Shown here piece by piece: positions 1 through 11,279 of a stretch of 64,000 nt of DNA (the stretch's first letter is position 1; each line of letters begins with the position of its first letter). The notes under the pieces were generated by a model, which had not been told where the DNA came from, did not search any database, and saw only the letters and a program-made list of their open reading frames with translations. Origin of the DNA: Leptidea sinapis (lineage: Eukaryota; Arthropoda; Insecta; Lepidoptera; Pieridae). Location: assembly GCF_905404315.1 (NCBI RefSeq), contig NC_066270.1, positions 13,596,001 to 13,660,000 on the forward strand. Direction: 5' to 3'. A program made the position numbers and the translations under genes.

Positions 1-816
1 TCGGCCTTACAATAGCAAACTTGCCAACAAACTAGTTAACCAAAAATCAAATCGGCAACAAATGTCTCCTTTTAAAAATGTTGTGTGTTCTATCAGATCG
101 CACCAACTTGTTGTATTTTTAATTAAAAATAAGACCAGTTAGTATTTTATATATAGTGAGAGTTGAAATATTATCTTAATTTTACAATTTAGTATTAGTA
201 TAAACATATTATTTTATTTAATCATAATTTATATTACAAATAAACTTATTAGATCTCATTGAATATTATCACTTATTTGTATGTCTAAATATATTTTACA
301 TACATACATAAACTATTATCTAGATTAATTAAAAAAAATTAATAGTTTGTTATTTTAAGTAATATCTTCTGGGATTCAATACACAAATTACATTTGTACC
401 AAAATTTATGTACGATGCGGGACTCGCTACAACCTGAGAGTTGAACAAGACATACCAAGATTTATGATCGATGCGTTACTCAGACGGTTGGGTCAGTCGG
501 AACCGCTAGACGCTCGTGTTCGAGTCCCCGAGACGTTCATAAATTTTGGTACATATAGAATTTTGTAAAAAATCGACGAATATTCGTCAAAATTTTAATA
601 TTGAAAAGTGATCTGATGTTTTTATTTAGTTCAGGAAGAACATACTATTATTATTTGTATATTTTTGCATTAATTTTTAACCGTATAAAACTAACCTCCT
701 CTAGGCGTGAACTGCTGATTCTAAACCGTTTGTCGTCATCTTTGTTTACCGTTAAATATCAACAGATGTCGCTGACATCTAATGTGTTAATCACAGCTTA
801 CGTTCGTTGCTTTCAG
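1..816. other. Importin intron sequence with a decayed SINE
   Basis: No exon seen. Bases 1-40 resemble one arm of the inverted-repeat element found complete at 42014-42264. Bases 400-560 are a decayed copy of the tRNA-derived SINE, with GATGCGGGACTCG near 414 and a tRNA-like half around 475-545. Confidence 0.4.
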
Positions 817-944
817 GCAGTCATAGACGCGGACATTTTCCCGACTCTGATAACCATACTGAAGAATGCAGAATTCAAAACACGAAAGGAAGCGGCGTGG
901 GCTATTACCAACGCGACCAGCGGGGGCACGCATGTGCAGATAAA
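817..944 (+). CDS. Kap-alpha1: Importin-alpha exon (ARM repeat 8 region)
   Basis: It starts in phase 0 at AVIDADIF and ends two bases into a codon completed by the first base of the next exon (AA+T, Asn). Acceptor tttcag; donor gtaaac. Confidence 0.92.
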
Positions 945-3900
945 GTAAACATTTATTTTACATTATAATATCATGTTTTTAAAGTGATAACTCTCACTTC
1001 TAGGGTTAATACATAAATAAAATTTGAAAACAAAATTTAATGAACGATGAGGAACTCGAACCCACGACCTCTGGCGTTCTGTGCTAGTGCTCTCCCAACT
1101 GAGCTAACCGTTCGTATGACGTATCGTCATAAAATCTTGTATGCTTTGTTCAACTCACAGGTAGAGGCTTCGTCTACAGGATCTACTTTACAGTTGATAA
1201 CCTGCTCAACCCCAATATTTGCATATTAGGAAATTGACTTGAGATGTCGCTCTTGCTAATCAATTTGTTATGTTTATAAAGTTATATCCCTCACTTCTAG
1301 GATTATTTATTACACACATTAAAATTTGAAAACAAAGCCACAGCCTGAGAGTTGAACAAAGCATATAAAATTTTTTGTCGATAGGTAACTCGATCAGTTG
1401 GAAAAGCACTCGCACAGAACGCGTGAGGTCGTCATAAAATTTTATTTATAGCATCATACTTTGCCCTGTGCATTCTTGGGGCATAAAAAGAATAGGGAAG
1501 TCCCAGTCCCAAGGGTGTCGTAAGAGGTGAATGAGGGCATATACCAGTGGGAGGCTCCTTTGCACTGGATTCCGGCTAGATTATGGGTACTACAAGCATA
1601 TTTCTGCCGTGAAGCAGTAATGTGTAAGCATTATTGTGTTTCGGTTTGAAGGGCGCCGAAAATAGTGAAATTACTGGGAAAATGAGACTTAACATCTTAT
1701 GTCTCAAGGTGACGAGCGCTCTTTTAGTGCCGGTCAGAATTTTTGGTTTTTGCAAGAATCCTGAGCGGCACTGCATTGTAATGGGCAGGGAGTATCAATT
1801 ACCATCAGCTGAACATCCTGCTCGTATCATTCCTTATTCTCATTGTTTTTATACACGATTTACTGAGTATAATTATAATAAAAAAATACATTTGGAATTT
1901 ATTACATCGCTTTTATGCTCAAATCTTTTATATAAACCACCGCGTACAAGTTTCCACACCAAATAGAAGGTATACCTAACTATAAAAATTATGTATAGCT
2001 CTATATGGTACTGGTCCCTTTAATAGGCCGTGTACATGTTATGATGATAATATAGTGTTCATTGAAACTAATACAATTAAAAACCATTGTAAAAATACAC
2101 CTACGGATTATATTGTCTAATTTCTAGTTAATATAAAGTATAAATTTAGTTTAGGTGTATATTGCGTAAACCTAGCATCTCTTTGGCAAGTCCAATAGGG
2201 TATAAATGCATGAATTTAAAAATACTTAAATTTGATTTTTTACATCCTAAATATTACCACACTTCAAATTATAGATAAAAACATTCTTATTCAATTAAAA
2301 TATATATATAATCTTTCCCGGCAAGATATTTCGGCTATTCAAACGCGCCATTTTGCGCGAGGTTTCTGTGACGTCAGAGTCTATCCCAAGAATCTAAATT
2401 GTACTAATAAATGTATGGCCGTTTTTTTTCCTTCGGTTATACTGCGAAAACTACTGAACCGATCAGAATAATTCTTGTACCATTAGATGCAGCGTGTTTT
2501 GGAGAAGATTTGAGTATATGTTGATATGAGTGATTACTTATTTAGAACCTATTTTTTTTTACCTAGAAATGCCTATAAATTCGCAATACAACTAATTCAG
2601 TCCATGAAATTTCATTACATATCACCAGCAATTGTCTTGTGTAAACAAATTTTTTACAATTCTGGTGAAATGTATTAAATTTAATTACATTTTGTGATTT
2701 ATAAAATAATTTATATGCATTTGTAGGTAAAAAAAAAAGGTTCTTAATAAGTAATCTCCAACATATTATATACTAAATCTTCTCCGAAACACGCTGCATC
2801 TAATGGTACAAGAATTATTCTGATCGGTTTAGTAGTTTTCGCAGTATAACCGAAAGAAAAAACCAGCCATACATTTATTAGTACAATATAGATTATTGGG
2901 ATAGATTCTGACGTTACACTGCGCTTCAACCAATAGCATTGCGTTTCTATGTTTTATATTTCGCGCGTATTAATTGCACTTTTGTATATTAAATATTTAT
3001 TATTCAGCACAAATTTAATAAAAAAAAACGATTTAAGATAAAATAAATAATAATAAAGATTAGAAAAAATAATATTTCAACTAAATATAAGTTACATTCA
3101 TATACCCTATTCTTCAACCACTTGAGAAGTTGAGATACGTCATCTCAAGATATAATAAGATTCATGAAAAGAATCAATGTTAGCGGTGAGCTATAAATGT
3201 AGTACAAAAATAAAAATTTAAAACAAAATTTAATGAACGATGCGGGACTCGAACCCACGACCTCTCAACTGATAACTAGATCCTGTAGATGAAGCCACAA
3301 CCTGAGAGTTGAACAAAGCATACAAGATTTTATGACGATACGTCACTCGAACGGTTAGCTCAGTTAGAAGAGCACTCGCACGGAACGCGAGAGGAATTGA
3401 GTATTAATCCCAGAAGTGAGGGTTTTCACTTTAAAACGTAACAAAATGTCTAGAAATAGTTAACAGTGGCTATCTGTGAAACAGGGCTGCACTGAACTGG
3501 ACCAAAGCCGTTCTACAAATCAAAACTATAACCATAAAGGATCCAGTGCTCTGTGAACGGCTGGATCACTTGGCGTTCCGTAGAGACGTCGCTTCATTGT
3601 GTGTCTTCTACCGCATTTATCACGGGGAGTGTTCCGAAGAGCTGTTTAACCTGATTCCTTCCGCCTAATACCACCTTCGCACGGCACGCCACAAGTTAGG
3701 ATATCATCCCCACCATCTGGATGTGTGGCGGTCCTCAACAGTGCGGTTTTCAAGGAGCTTTGCGTACTACAAAGCTGTGGAATGAGCTTCCTTGTGCGGT
3801 GTGTTCGGGACGATACGACATGGGTACCTTCAATAAAAGAGCGTACACCATCCTTTAAAGGCCGGCAACGCTTCTGTGATTCCTCTGGTGTTGCGAAGGG

Positions 3901-4934
3901 ATTGTGGGCGGCGGTGATCACTTAACACCAGGTGACCCGTACGCTTGTTTGTCTTGCTATTCCATAAAAACAAAAGTCAAGTGTGATATATTTGTGGGAA
4001 TCTTTTTCAGTTACCTAGTCGAGCAAGGGTGCATACCGCCGCTGTGTGATCTACTGACATTGACGGACGCTAAGACCGTACAAGTGGCGCTCAACGGACT
4101 TGAGAATATACTGAAGGCGGGGCAACAGAACGACTCGCGAGCGAACCCCTACTCCAAACTCATCGAGGAATGCTTCGGTGAGTATTCACTTCTCCACCAT
4201 CTGGATGTTTTTTTTATGACAAGCTAAGAATTCTTGAAAAACCCAAAAATTCTAAGCGGCATTACAATTGCGCTCGTCACCTTTAGACATAAGATGTTGA
4301 GTCTCATTTGCCCAGTAATTTCACTAGCTACGGCGCCCTTCAAGCCGAAACATATTACTGCTTCACGGCAGAAATAGGCACCGTTGTGGTACCCATAATC
4401 TAGCCGGCATCCTGTGCAAAGGAGCCTCCCGTATGTGCGGAGTTCTTCCACAGTGCAATTTTCAAAGAACTAGATGGAGCAACAGGTTGTTGCAGAGTTG
4501 AACAAGACATACAAGATCTTATGACGATACGTCACTCGAACGGTTAGCTCAGTTGGAAGAGCACTCGAACGGAATGCGAGAGGTCGTGGGTTCGAGTCCC
4601 GCATCGTTTATAAAATTTTGTTTTCAAATTTTATTTGTGTATTAATTCAAGTTAGGATTATAACTTTAAACCATAAGAATTTTTTTATTATGTCTATTTT
4701 AATCATTGTTTCGATTTCAACAATCAAACATTTTCCGTTACAGGTTTGGACAAGATTGAATTCTTACAGTCGCATGAGAATCTCGATATTTACCAGAAGT
4801 CGTTCGAAATGATTGAGAATTACTTCGGATCAGAGAGTGAAGACTCTCGGCTTGCACCGGAAGTGTCTTCGACAACTGACCAATATAATTTCAACGCTGA
4901 CCAATCGGTGCCAATGGGTGGATTCCAATTCTAA
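817..4934 (+). CDS. Kap-alpha1: Importin subunit alpha, alpha-1 type (3' half, three exons)
   Basis: Adaptor that binds nuclear localisation signals and hands cargo to importin beta for nuclear import. Three exons join in frame: 817-944, 4011-4177 and 4744-4934, giving the last 161 residues. Visible are the late armadillo repeats: VIDADIFPTL, RKEAAWAITNATSGG (the conserved NLS-groove Trp/Asn ladder), YLVEQGCIPPLCDLL, VQVALNGLENIL, then the final LDKIEFLQSHEN and IYQKSFEMIENYFG repeat and an acidic tail ending GGFQF. The insertion after GLENIL and the YFGSESEDS tail fit the KPNA1/5/6 (alpha-1) group better than alpha-2 or alpha-3; this is from family knowledge. Splice sites are canonical (tttcag before 817, gtaaac after 944, gtgagt after 4177, acag before 4744). 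The upstream exons lie before base 1. Introns hold SINEs, a fold-back element and LINE fragments. Confidence 0.93.
976..1450. repeat. tRNA-derived SINE, reverse copy joined to a partial forward copy
   Basis: Reverse strand of 976-1332 holds the whole unit: an upstream body (GTTGAACAAAGCATACAAG), then a tRNA-like region with A-box GGTTAGCTCAGTTGG and B-box GGTTCGAGT at about 1036-1115, then a TTTTGTTTTCAAATTTTAT tail. From 1333 a truncated forward copy follows, so the two face opposite ways. Confidence 0.75.
1450..1850 (-). repeat. Dispersed repeat family R2
   Basis: One of about eight copies of a 300-400 bp repeat recognised by CTAGCCGGCATCCTGTGCAA and CTTCACGGCAGAAATAGGCG. No coding potential of its own. 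Probably a SINE or the 3' untranslated end of a retrotransposon; class not determined. Confidence 0.7.
2345..2935. repeat. Fold-back element, arms of about 185-200 bp
   Basis: The stretch near 2368-2552 (GTCAGAGTCTATCCCAAGAA ... CTTCGGTTATACTGCG ... ATGCAGCGTGTTTTGGAGAA) recurs as its reverse complement near 2733-2918, separated by about 180 bases of AT-rich DNA. Transcribed, it would form a long hairpin inside an importin intron. Confidence 0.75.
3205..3440. repeat. SINE copies in head-to-head chimera
   Basis: A reverse-strand tRNA-like 3' half (3236-3270) runs directly into a forward SINE body and forward tRNA-like region (3345-3395, GGTTAGCTCAGTTAG, CACTCGCACGGAACGCGAG). The forward copy lacks its B-box. 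Confidence 0.65.
3480..3970 (+). mobile_element. LINE 3' end, family A (CR1/Jockey-like)
   Basis: Degraded C-terminal end of a non-LTR reverse transcriptase: VLCERLDHLAFRRDVASLC, CHPHHLDVWRSSTV and RSCDSSG-type segments are recognisable with frameshifts. It matches the better copy at 34124-34770 and ends in CACCAGGTGACCCGTACGCT, the family 3' tail. Confidence 0.75.
4011..4177 (+). CDS. Kap-alpha1: Importin-alpha exon (ARM repeats 9-10)
   Basis: Encodes NYLVEQGCIPPLC through LIEECF. The exon begins 40 bases after a LINE 3' fragment. Acceptor is tttttcag and donor is ggtgagt. Confidence 0.92.
4215..4445 (+). repeat. Dispersed repeat family R2
   Basis: Forward copy inside the last importin intron, directly after the splice donor region, ending at the CTAGCCGGCATCCTGTGCAA block and a short LINE-A scrap (near 4435-4470). 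Confidence 0.7.
4485..4670 (+). repeat. tRNA-derived SINE (forward, best tRNA-like fold)
   Basis: The tRNA-like part 4538-4610 has A-box GGTTAGCTCAGTTGG, stems GCTC/GAGC, CTCGAACGGAATGCGAG and T-arm GTGGGTTCGAGTCCCGC, with a GAACG/CGTTT acceptor remnant. Position 33 of the anticodon loop is not U, so I read it as a SINE head, not a functional tRNA. Confidence 0.75.
4744..4934 (+). CDS. Kap-alpha1: Importin-alpha terminal exon
   Basis: Encodes the last ARM repeat (LDKIEFLQSHEN) and the acidic C-terminal tail ending GGFQF, then TAA at 4932-4934. A poly(A) signal is not obvious next to the stop; the first AATAAA is near 5254, inside a repeat. Confidence 0.92.
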
Positions 4935-5065
4935 ACTGGCTCTTAATATTAACGTGCAGTAAGTATGATAAGATGTAGTAGTATGATAGTAGCTAAGTAA
5001 TCTCAGTAGGTACTTCATATTATCGTAGTTACATATCACCGTAATTAAAAATATTATATTATACA

Positions 5066-5357
5066 CACGGACTAGTAAAAAAATAAGTCCTCCGTGTCAC
5101 CTTACATAACAGTGTAGCATTAACGTTAAATTAACGTGTAACAGCGATTAACGTGTAAATACATAGCACCACGCACACACTTACACTACTACAGGCCGAT
5201 AGGCGGCCATTATGAGAATTGACATCGTTTGTGACAGATCAGTTTGCGTTTCAATAAAATATTTTAAAAATGACGTCTTGCGTTGTGAAAAAGTGTTAAA
5301 ACGATACTATATAAGTATTTGTGGCCATATATGATTATTTAAGGGAGAAAAAATTGT
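5066..5357 (-). mobile_element. Truncated copy of the 8-bp-TSD inverted-repeat element
   Basis: Begins with CACGGACTAGTAAAAAAATA, the terminal repeat of the complete element at 38318-38687, and follows its reverse strand to TAAGGGAGAAAAAATTGT, where the next repeat interrupts it. About the last 80 bases and one terminal repeat are missing. Confidence 0.7.
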
Positions 5358-5910
5358 GACCCGGCAAACATTGTCTTGCCATATAAATTATTTTTAGACT
5401 TAGACCCTTTCTTAGACATTACAACATTACTTTATTTTTCTAAAATAAACGTAGCCTTACTTCTTATTACATCAGCAACCTGCCAGTAAAAGTCCCGTCA
5501 AAATCGGTCCAGCCATTTCAGAGATTTTATAAATAGTTATTTTGGTGTATATACCGTGTATATACCGTGTATATATTCATATACATGTAGTAAAAAACGG
5601 TTATTTCAATATTACAAACAGACACTCCGATTTTATTTATATGTATAGATAACTATTCCTTATATTATCGTGTTATAATTAATATATATAAAACTAGCTG
5701 ACCCGGCAAACGTTGTTTTGCCATAAAAAATATTTTTAGTGTTTTACCGTTTTTTCTCATTTTGGATAAATTATAGCCTATGTGTTATTCTGGTGTGTAA
5801 GCTATATTATTGTAAAGTTTCATCAAAATCCATCCAGTAGTTTTTGCGTTAAAGAAGTACAAACATACATCCAGACATACAAACTTTCACATTTATAATA
5901 TAAGTAGGAT
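5358..5910 (+). repeat. Two GACCCGGCAAACG-family repeats
   Basis: 5358-5640 starts GACCCGGCAAACATTGTCTT and 5695-5910 starts CTAGCTGACCCGGCAAACG and ends in ACAAACTTTCACATTTATA. This family is common in Lepidoptera; the class is uncertain, probably the 3' part of a non-LTR element. Other copies lie near 40258, 51103, 52525 and 56313. Confidence 0.65.
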
Positions 5911-6539
5911 TTATTTAAGTAATAACCTGAGATTTTCTCAAGTTAAACAATTTCAATATTAAATAGTTTAACTTGGATTACTTTTTCTAAATCCAAAAAC
6001 TGTTACTTTTCAGATGACCCTATGCCATGGATGGTAATTATAACGCTTCAGCAAAAGCAATATGTTCCAGTGTATATTAGAACTTACCCATATTATACTG
6101 TATCAATACAAATTTCAACTATTGTAGTTAAATTTGTTTCTCTAAAGCTTCGCCTCGTATATGTTGCTAAGGTAGACACATTATCTATTTTCTGCTGTCT
6201 TATTCATAATGACTTATCGGAGGTTTAAAACATGGCTAATCGTCGCTTATTTGAAAAATGGTATTCATAATCGCATATTAGAGCTAAACGCTTATTATCT
6301 GTTTTTGAAGTTTGTAGCAATAAATATATTTATGTCTATATTTCATAAATATATTTATGTATATATAGATGTCGAAGTATCGACTTTTAACAGCTGATAA
6401 GCCATTGACATTGAAAAGATGTATGGACAGTTCCTCGTTAAATCAGATAAAATCATGTGTTTTGTACGAAATGACAACATTGTGTGTAATAAAGAGACAC
6501 ATTAGTTATTGGAGGTTTATCAAACGATTATGAATAAGG

Positions 6540-6825
6540 AATTTTACACAAGTAAAATTTGAAAAAAATGTATGAACGATGCGGGACTCGAACCCGCGAC
6601 CTCTCGCGTTCCGTGCGAGCGCTCTTTTCAACTGAGCCAACCGTTCGAGTGACGTAAAGTTCATAAATCTTGTTTGCTTTGTTCAACTCTCAGGTTGTGG
6701 CTTCATGTACAGGATCTACTTTACAATTGGTAACCTGCTCAACCAAAATATTTGCATATTAGGAAATTGACTTGAGATGTCGCTCTTGCAAATCTAATCA
6801 ATTTGTTTTATTTTAATCAGAAAGA
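6540..6825 (-). repeat. tRNA-derived SINE (reverse)
   Basis: The reverse strand reads tRNA-like with intact B-box (GCGGGTTCGAGTCCCGC) and A-box GGTTGGCTCAGTTG at 6571-6650, preceded by the SINE body with TTGAACAAAGCAAACAAG. Confidence 0.7.
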
Positions 6826-7309
6826 GTGCTCGCACGGAAGTGTTATCGAACGAAAGTTTTATCACTTTAAAATATAAATTGTTAAGGAATTTTATCGAAC
6901 TAAATAGGCTTAAAACACGTTTATCTAATATAGGTTTATACCTTCGATAAGCGTTTTATTATGAATAAGGCGGTTAATATTTTGTTGTTTGTAAAATGTT
7001 ACCTATATTATGTTTGGCATTGCCATTTGGCATTTCCAATTGTCGTTGTATATTGTTTTATATTGTAATACTATGTGATAGTCAACCAGGTTTATATAGT
7101 GTATTTCAGTAACATTTATAATATTAATCTGCTTTTTAAGTTGTAATAAATATAATTATTGTAACATGTTTGATTGTTTTATAAGAATATGGTATTTGAC
7201 GGTAGGTGTAAAATTGGCTATTATTTCGAATAATTCTCTATTCCAATTTATGTATGCGCAACATAATTTTCGGCGCAACTATGCTATAAAATAAAATTTT
7301 TAATATTTA

Positions 7310-8345
7310 TTTTCATAATATGAAATCACTCATTGAAGATTAAGTACATATCCCATTTATTCGGAAATTAATGCCTCAGACCTGAAAATAACGGACGCAA
7401 AAACTCTTTTTCAACTTCCTTTTTTTAACCGACTTCAAAAAGGAGGAGGTTATCAATTCGATCGGTATTTTTTTTATGTATGTACACCGATTACTCTGAG
7501 ATTTATGATCCGATTTACGTAATTCTTCTTTTATTTGATGCAAAATAGATGCCATTTGGTCCCATAAAATTTTTACATAGTTTGGCCCAGTACTTTTCAT
7601 TTATGAACATTCATATGAAAATTTTCGTCTACCTGATTGACATAATTGTTTTCTGTGTACGGCCATGTTTTTGGAGTTTTCATTCAGGTATATTATTATT
7701 AACTGACACGAAAACGTAAAAATAAAACTACGTTTAAAAATACCGACTTCACAAACAGAAAAGTATAAAATAACAAAAAATTTAATTTAATACACCTCTT
7801 ATACGAACCTTTAACTTTAATATTAATAAAATACTATTATTTGTATGTGCTGCCTACTGATAGGTTTTAAGTCGGTGCCAAGCCAAATGTAATAAAGGTA
7901 CCCATACTCGCCAGACGTGGCTTTGAGCGGGATAGCTTCGTACAGAACAAAACAATCCAAGCGGACAGACACGCGTGGCCAGAGAACCTAAATAATTGCA
8001 GTAAGTAAGCTGTTTATAATATTAAGTTTTATTTTGTTTAGGGCTTGGCACTGACTTAAAGCCTATCAATAATAGTGTTTTATTAATATTAAAGGTAAAG
8101 GTTTGCATAAGAGGTGTATTAAATAAAATTTTTAGTTATTTTATACTTTTCAGTTTTTGAAGTCGGTATTTTTAAACGTAGTAATTTTTATTTTTTAAAT
8201 TTAAAATTTCTATACAACAATTTCATAATTTATGACGGCGTTCGGTCCATTCTCAATCTGTGGTATATCATTAAGAAAGTCATTTATGTTATAGTAACCT
8301 TTACCACACAAACGTCTTTTAACAATTCTTTTGAATTTCTTAATA
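7310..8345. repeat. Compound repeat: LINE-C scraps split by an ACCGACTTC fold-back element
   Basis: LINE-C scraps at about 7340-7410 and 8225-8345 flank two elements that begin or end with ACCGACTTC. The inner one has arms near 7718-7885 and 8040-8195 that are reverse complements (AAAAATACCGACTTCA...AAGTCGGTGCCAAGCC), around a 150-bp centre. A half copy is at 21675-21865. Confidence 0.6.
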
Positions 8346-8399
8346 TGCAAAGTAAACGTTCACGCAACTCGAAAGAAAAGGAACACACATAATTCTGTT

Positions 8400-9450
8400 T
8401 TGACAACATAAACATCAAACTGACATATGCACAGTTCACAGATATAGACTTTCTCTTTGCTATATTATTCTATTGCACTGTAATATAAAACTATGTAATT
8501 ATTGCTATATAATTAGTTTAACCACTAAAACACTAATCAAAATGCCGTTCATGGATCCAATCGATACAACAACTGTTACCAACAGTGATTATCGGTTTTC
8601 GAAAGTATCCATGTTTTGCAGTAATATTTTCTCACATTAATTAAACGCATTTTTTTGCCATGGTCACTATAACTGGATACAGGAAATGTATCAAATGTTT
8701 GCGTTTTTATTATAATTTCATGAACCTGGTTAGATTTTACAATAAAATTTGTCCTGTTTACATTAATAATTTAGTTACAATTTTTCTAGCATAATACGAT
8801 TAATAAACATCACCATATCCAATGGGCCAAAAAAATTGTATCGTTTGCATAAAGTATGTGTGCGATAAATTAACGAATAACTCATGCCAACCGATTTCGG
8901 TTAATCTTTTTTTATTGGAAAGGATGAACTTGAAGGGTATTTTTATAAGAGTTTGGTGAGGTTCTGACTATGGGATCTATAACAAATTAATGGAACTCTT
9001 CAATTCTTAGGAGCAAATTTACGATAATCAGCCGAATCTTTTATATGCTTTTCGGATATTTGAGTCACCTACCATAACATCGTAATGGTCAAGTAATTGT
9101 CGTATCGTAGTCGAATATAATGATTAATGGAACTCTTTCAAAGACTTACAGTAAGAGTGCGATCTATAACATTATTTCAAACTGTCTGTAATAAAATTGC
9201 AATGTGCATACGTTCATTGCTGTATTGCAAAATTGAGTAGGTCTTTAAATATTCAGACAAATTAGTGTACTTCAGATTCTCTAAAAATAAAAATAATAAA
9301 AAAAAAGTAAACTGAAATTTTCATCGTCGTATGTTGTCGCCATTTGAGAACTTTACTGCAACTTTACCAAACCAATGATGACGTCATTTGACAGAAAGTA
9401 TCTAATCGCGATTGCAATGGACCACCGCATGATTATGGCCACCAGCGCTT
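8400..9450. other. No gene seen
   Basis: AT-rich sequence with no convincing exon on either strand and no repeat I can name. Confidence 0.4.
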
Positions 9451-9600
9451 TTTTTTATGGAAAAGGACGACAAACGAGCGTACGGGTCACCTGGTGTTAA
9501 GTGATCACCGCCGCCCACATTCTCTTGCAACACCAGAGGAATCACAGGAGCGTTGCCGGCCTTTAAGGAAGGTGTACGCGCTAGTTGCGTGGTACTCTAA
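9450..9600 (-). mobile_element. LINE family A 3' scrap
   Basis: The reverse strand gives the CACCAGGTGACCCGTACGCT tail and TTCCTTAAAGGCCGGCAACG block seen at 34650-34745. Confidence 0.65.
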
Positions 9601-9674
9601 TTTGTATTTTTTAGTACCTACGTGATAAAACGGCAATATGCCCCAATATGAACAATTTGTTACTATTTTTTAAA

Positions 9675-9905
9675 ATGGTATCTCTCACTTCTAGGATTAA
9701 TTAAATTAAATTTGTAACCAAAATGTGTAAATTCTCGGGTTCCGTCCCAGAGCTCTTCCACAGAGCCAACCGTTTGTGACGTATCTCTCAAGTTGTGGCT
9801 CCACCTAAGGATCTACTTTGCAATTGATAACTTGCTTAACCCCAATAATTGCATATTGGGCAATTTACTTGAGATGTCGCTCTTTCAAATCTTCTAACAA
9901 ATTGT
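9675..9905 (-). repeat. Decayed tRNA-derived SINE
   Basis: SINE body at 9785-9900 is recognisable (GCATATTGGGCAATTTACTT, TTGAGATGTCGCTC), with a heavily mutated tRNA-like part near 9730-9790. Confidence 0.5.
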
Positions 9906-10160
9906 TTAGATACCAAACAATATATAATTTTACTAGTCACAATAGAACTGTCAAACTGTGCCTCAAAAATTTATCCCATAGTGTTGGTGTGAGTGTCAAT
10001 GATTTATCATTTTGAAACTCGGCAGAACATAAATCGACTTTGCAGCAAATAACTTTCCAGCCAACATAGAGTTTACTTTTGCTAGATTTGTTAACCAACC
10101 GTCTTTCATAATACTATTTCGAAAGCTAAATATTAAATTAATAAAAGCATCTTAGATTAC

Positions 10161-10570
10161 GGATTGGTCTCCGCTGCGCTCCAACTATGTAAGAAGAATA
10201 ATAGCTTTTTTAGTTCTGAAACTTAGATGCTTGTGTGCGTGGCATCTTGACACTTAATGGCATGTTTCAAATTTTGTAACATGCGCTTCGTGTTATTTTA
10301 CATTGAAGTTAATAAAATACAAAATAGTTACTGATGATAGATAATATGTGATCCGATTGTCTTTCTTATTCTTTGTAATATTATTTTTACAAAGTTTTAC
10401 TACGCAACCCAGCATTTTAGTTTCAATTATTAGCAAAGTTTAAAAGAACATGAGGCACGTCAACGCCACACATTGCTCGAGACTGGCTCGAGTACTTGTG
10501 CGTAGTATTACTTTTCGCACTTTGCGACTACGCCCGCTTTATCTAGTTGGAGCACAGCGGAGACAAATCC
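10161..10570. mobile_element. 410-bp inverted-repeat (MITE-like) element
   Basis: Left end GGATTGGTCTCCGCTGCGCT and right end, read in reverse, GGATTTGTCTCCGCTGTGCT match over about 27 bases. No transposase is encoded. The target duplication is unclear. Confidence 0.6.
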
Positions 10571-10924
10571 TTAAGCTAAGATAAGCACAAAAGCAATAGA
10601 AGTTAATCTCTGTTGCTTTGTTTACAGATGTTAAGGAGTAATATTATGAAGGCTACCAATGCTAGTAAATAATTATTGAAAACTTCGAAATGAATTATAA
10701 AATTTATTTTATAAACTGAAACTAATATTTTTCGACTTATTATTGCTATTAAGCTATTTCAATTATATTTTTTTTCTCATATATAGTAAACTACCCATTT
10801 GTGAAAATAAATAGAAGTAGATACCTAACCTCTTTTTTAATTTACTTATTAAAACCACAGTAGGTAAAAAACGTACTCGACAATAACCTAGGTACAATTA
10901 CAAATCAACAATCACTTTGCGACA

Positions 10925-11275
10925 GGTGCAGAGGTTGATGCTGTTTGACGTTTCATTTTGCTCGGCTGTCGCTGTCGTATTGCTCAGCCCAGCGAAACTC
11001 TAAGAAAGGAGCGATTCACTCGAATTCATGAAACGTTGCAGTCATTGATGGATTGATTGCATAGTCGACTACGTTTTAGGCAACTGCTCGCCTTCAAACT
11101 AAGCCGGATTATACTCAGTGGCCAATCGTCATCCTGTAATGACTACTATTTCAAACATAAGACAAATGACTGCATGTTTCATACTAAACTAAATTTCAAT
11201 TTTTACTTAGGCAGACCCGCCTCTTATTACGTAGTATTTACATCCTCTTTGGTATTGCTGTCAAAGAAGCTTACG
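10925..11275 (+). repeat. Unclassified dispersed repeat, copy 1
   Basis: Matches 48660-49005 over about 340 bases, including TTAGCCGGATTATACTTTG-type, CTGCATGTTTCATACTAAAC and ACATCCTCTTTGG-type blocks. No terminal repeats or coding capacity seen. Confidence 0.6.
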
Positions 11276-11279
11276 TAAA

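Noticed and set aside
4538..4610. Possible functional tRNA gene
   Set aside because: Cloverleaf-like, but the loop base before the anticodon is not U and the same unit recurs many times with a common body, so it is a SINE head.
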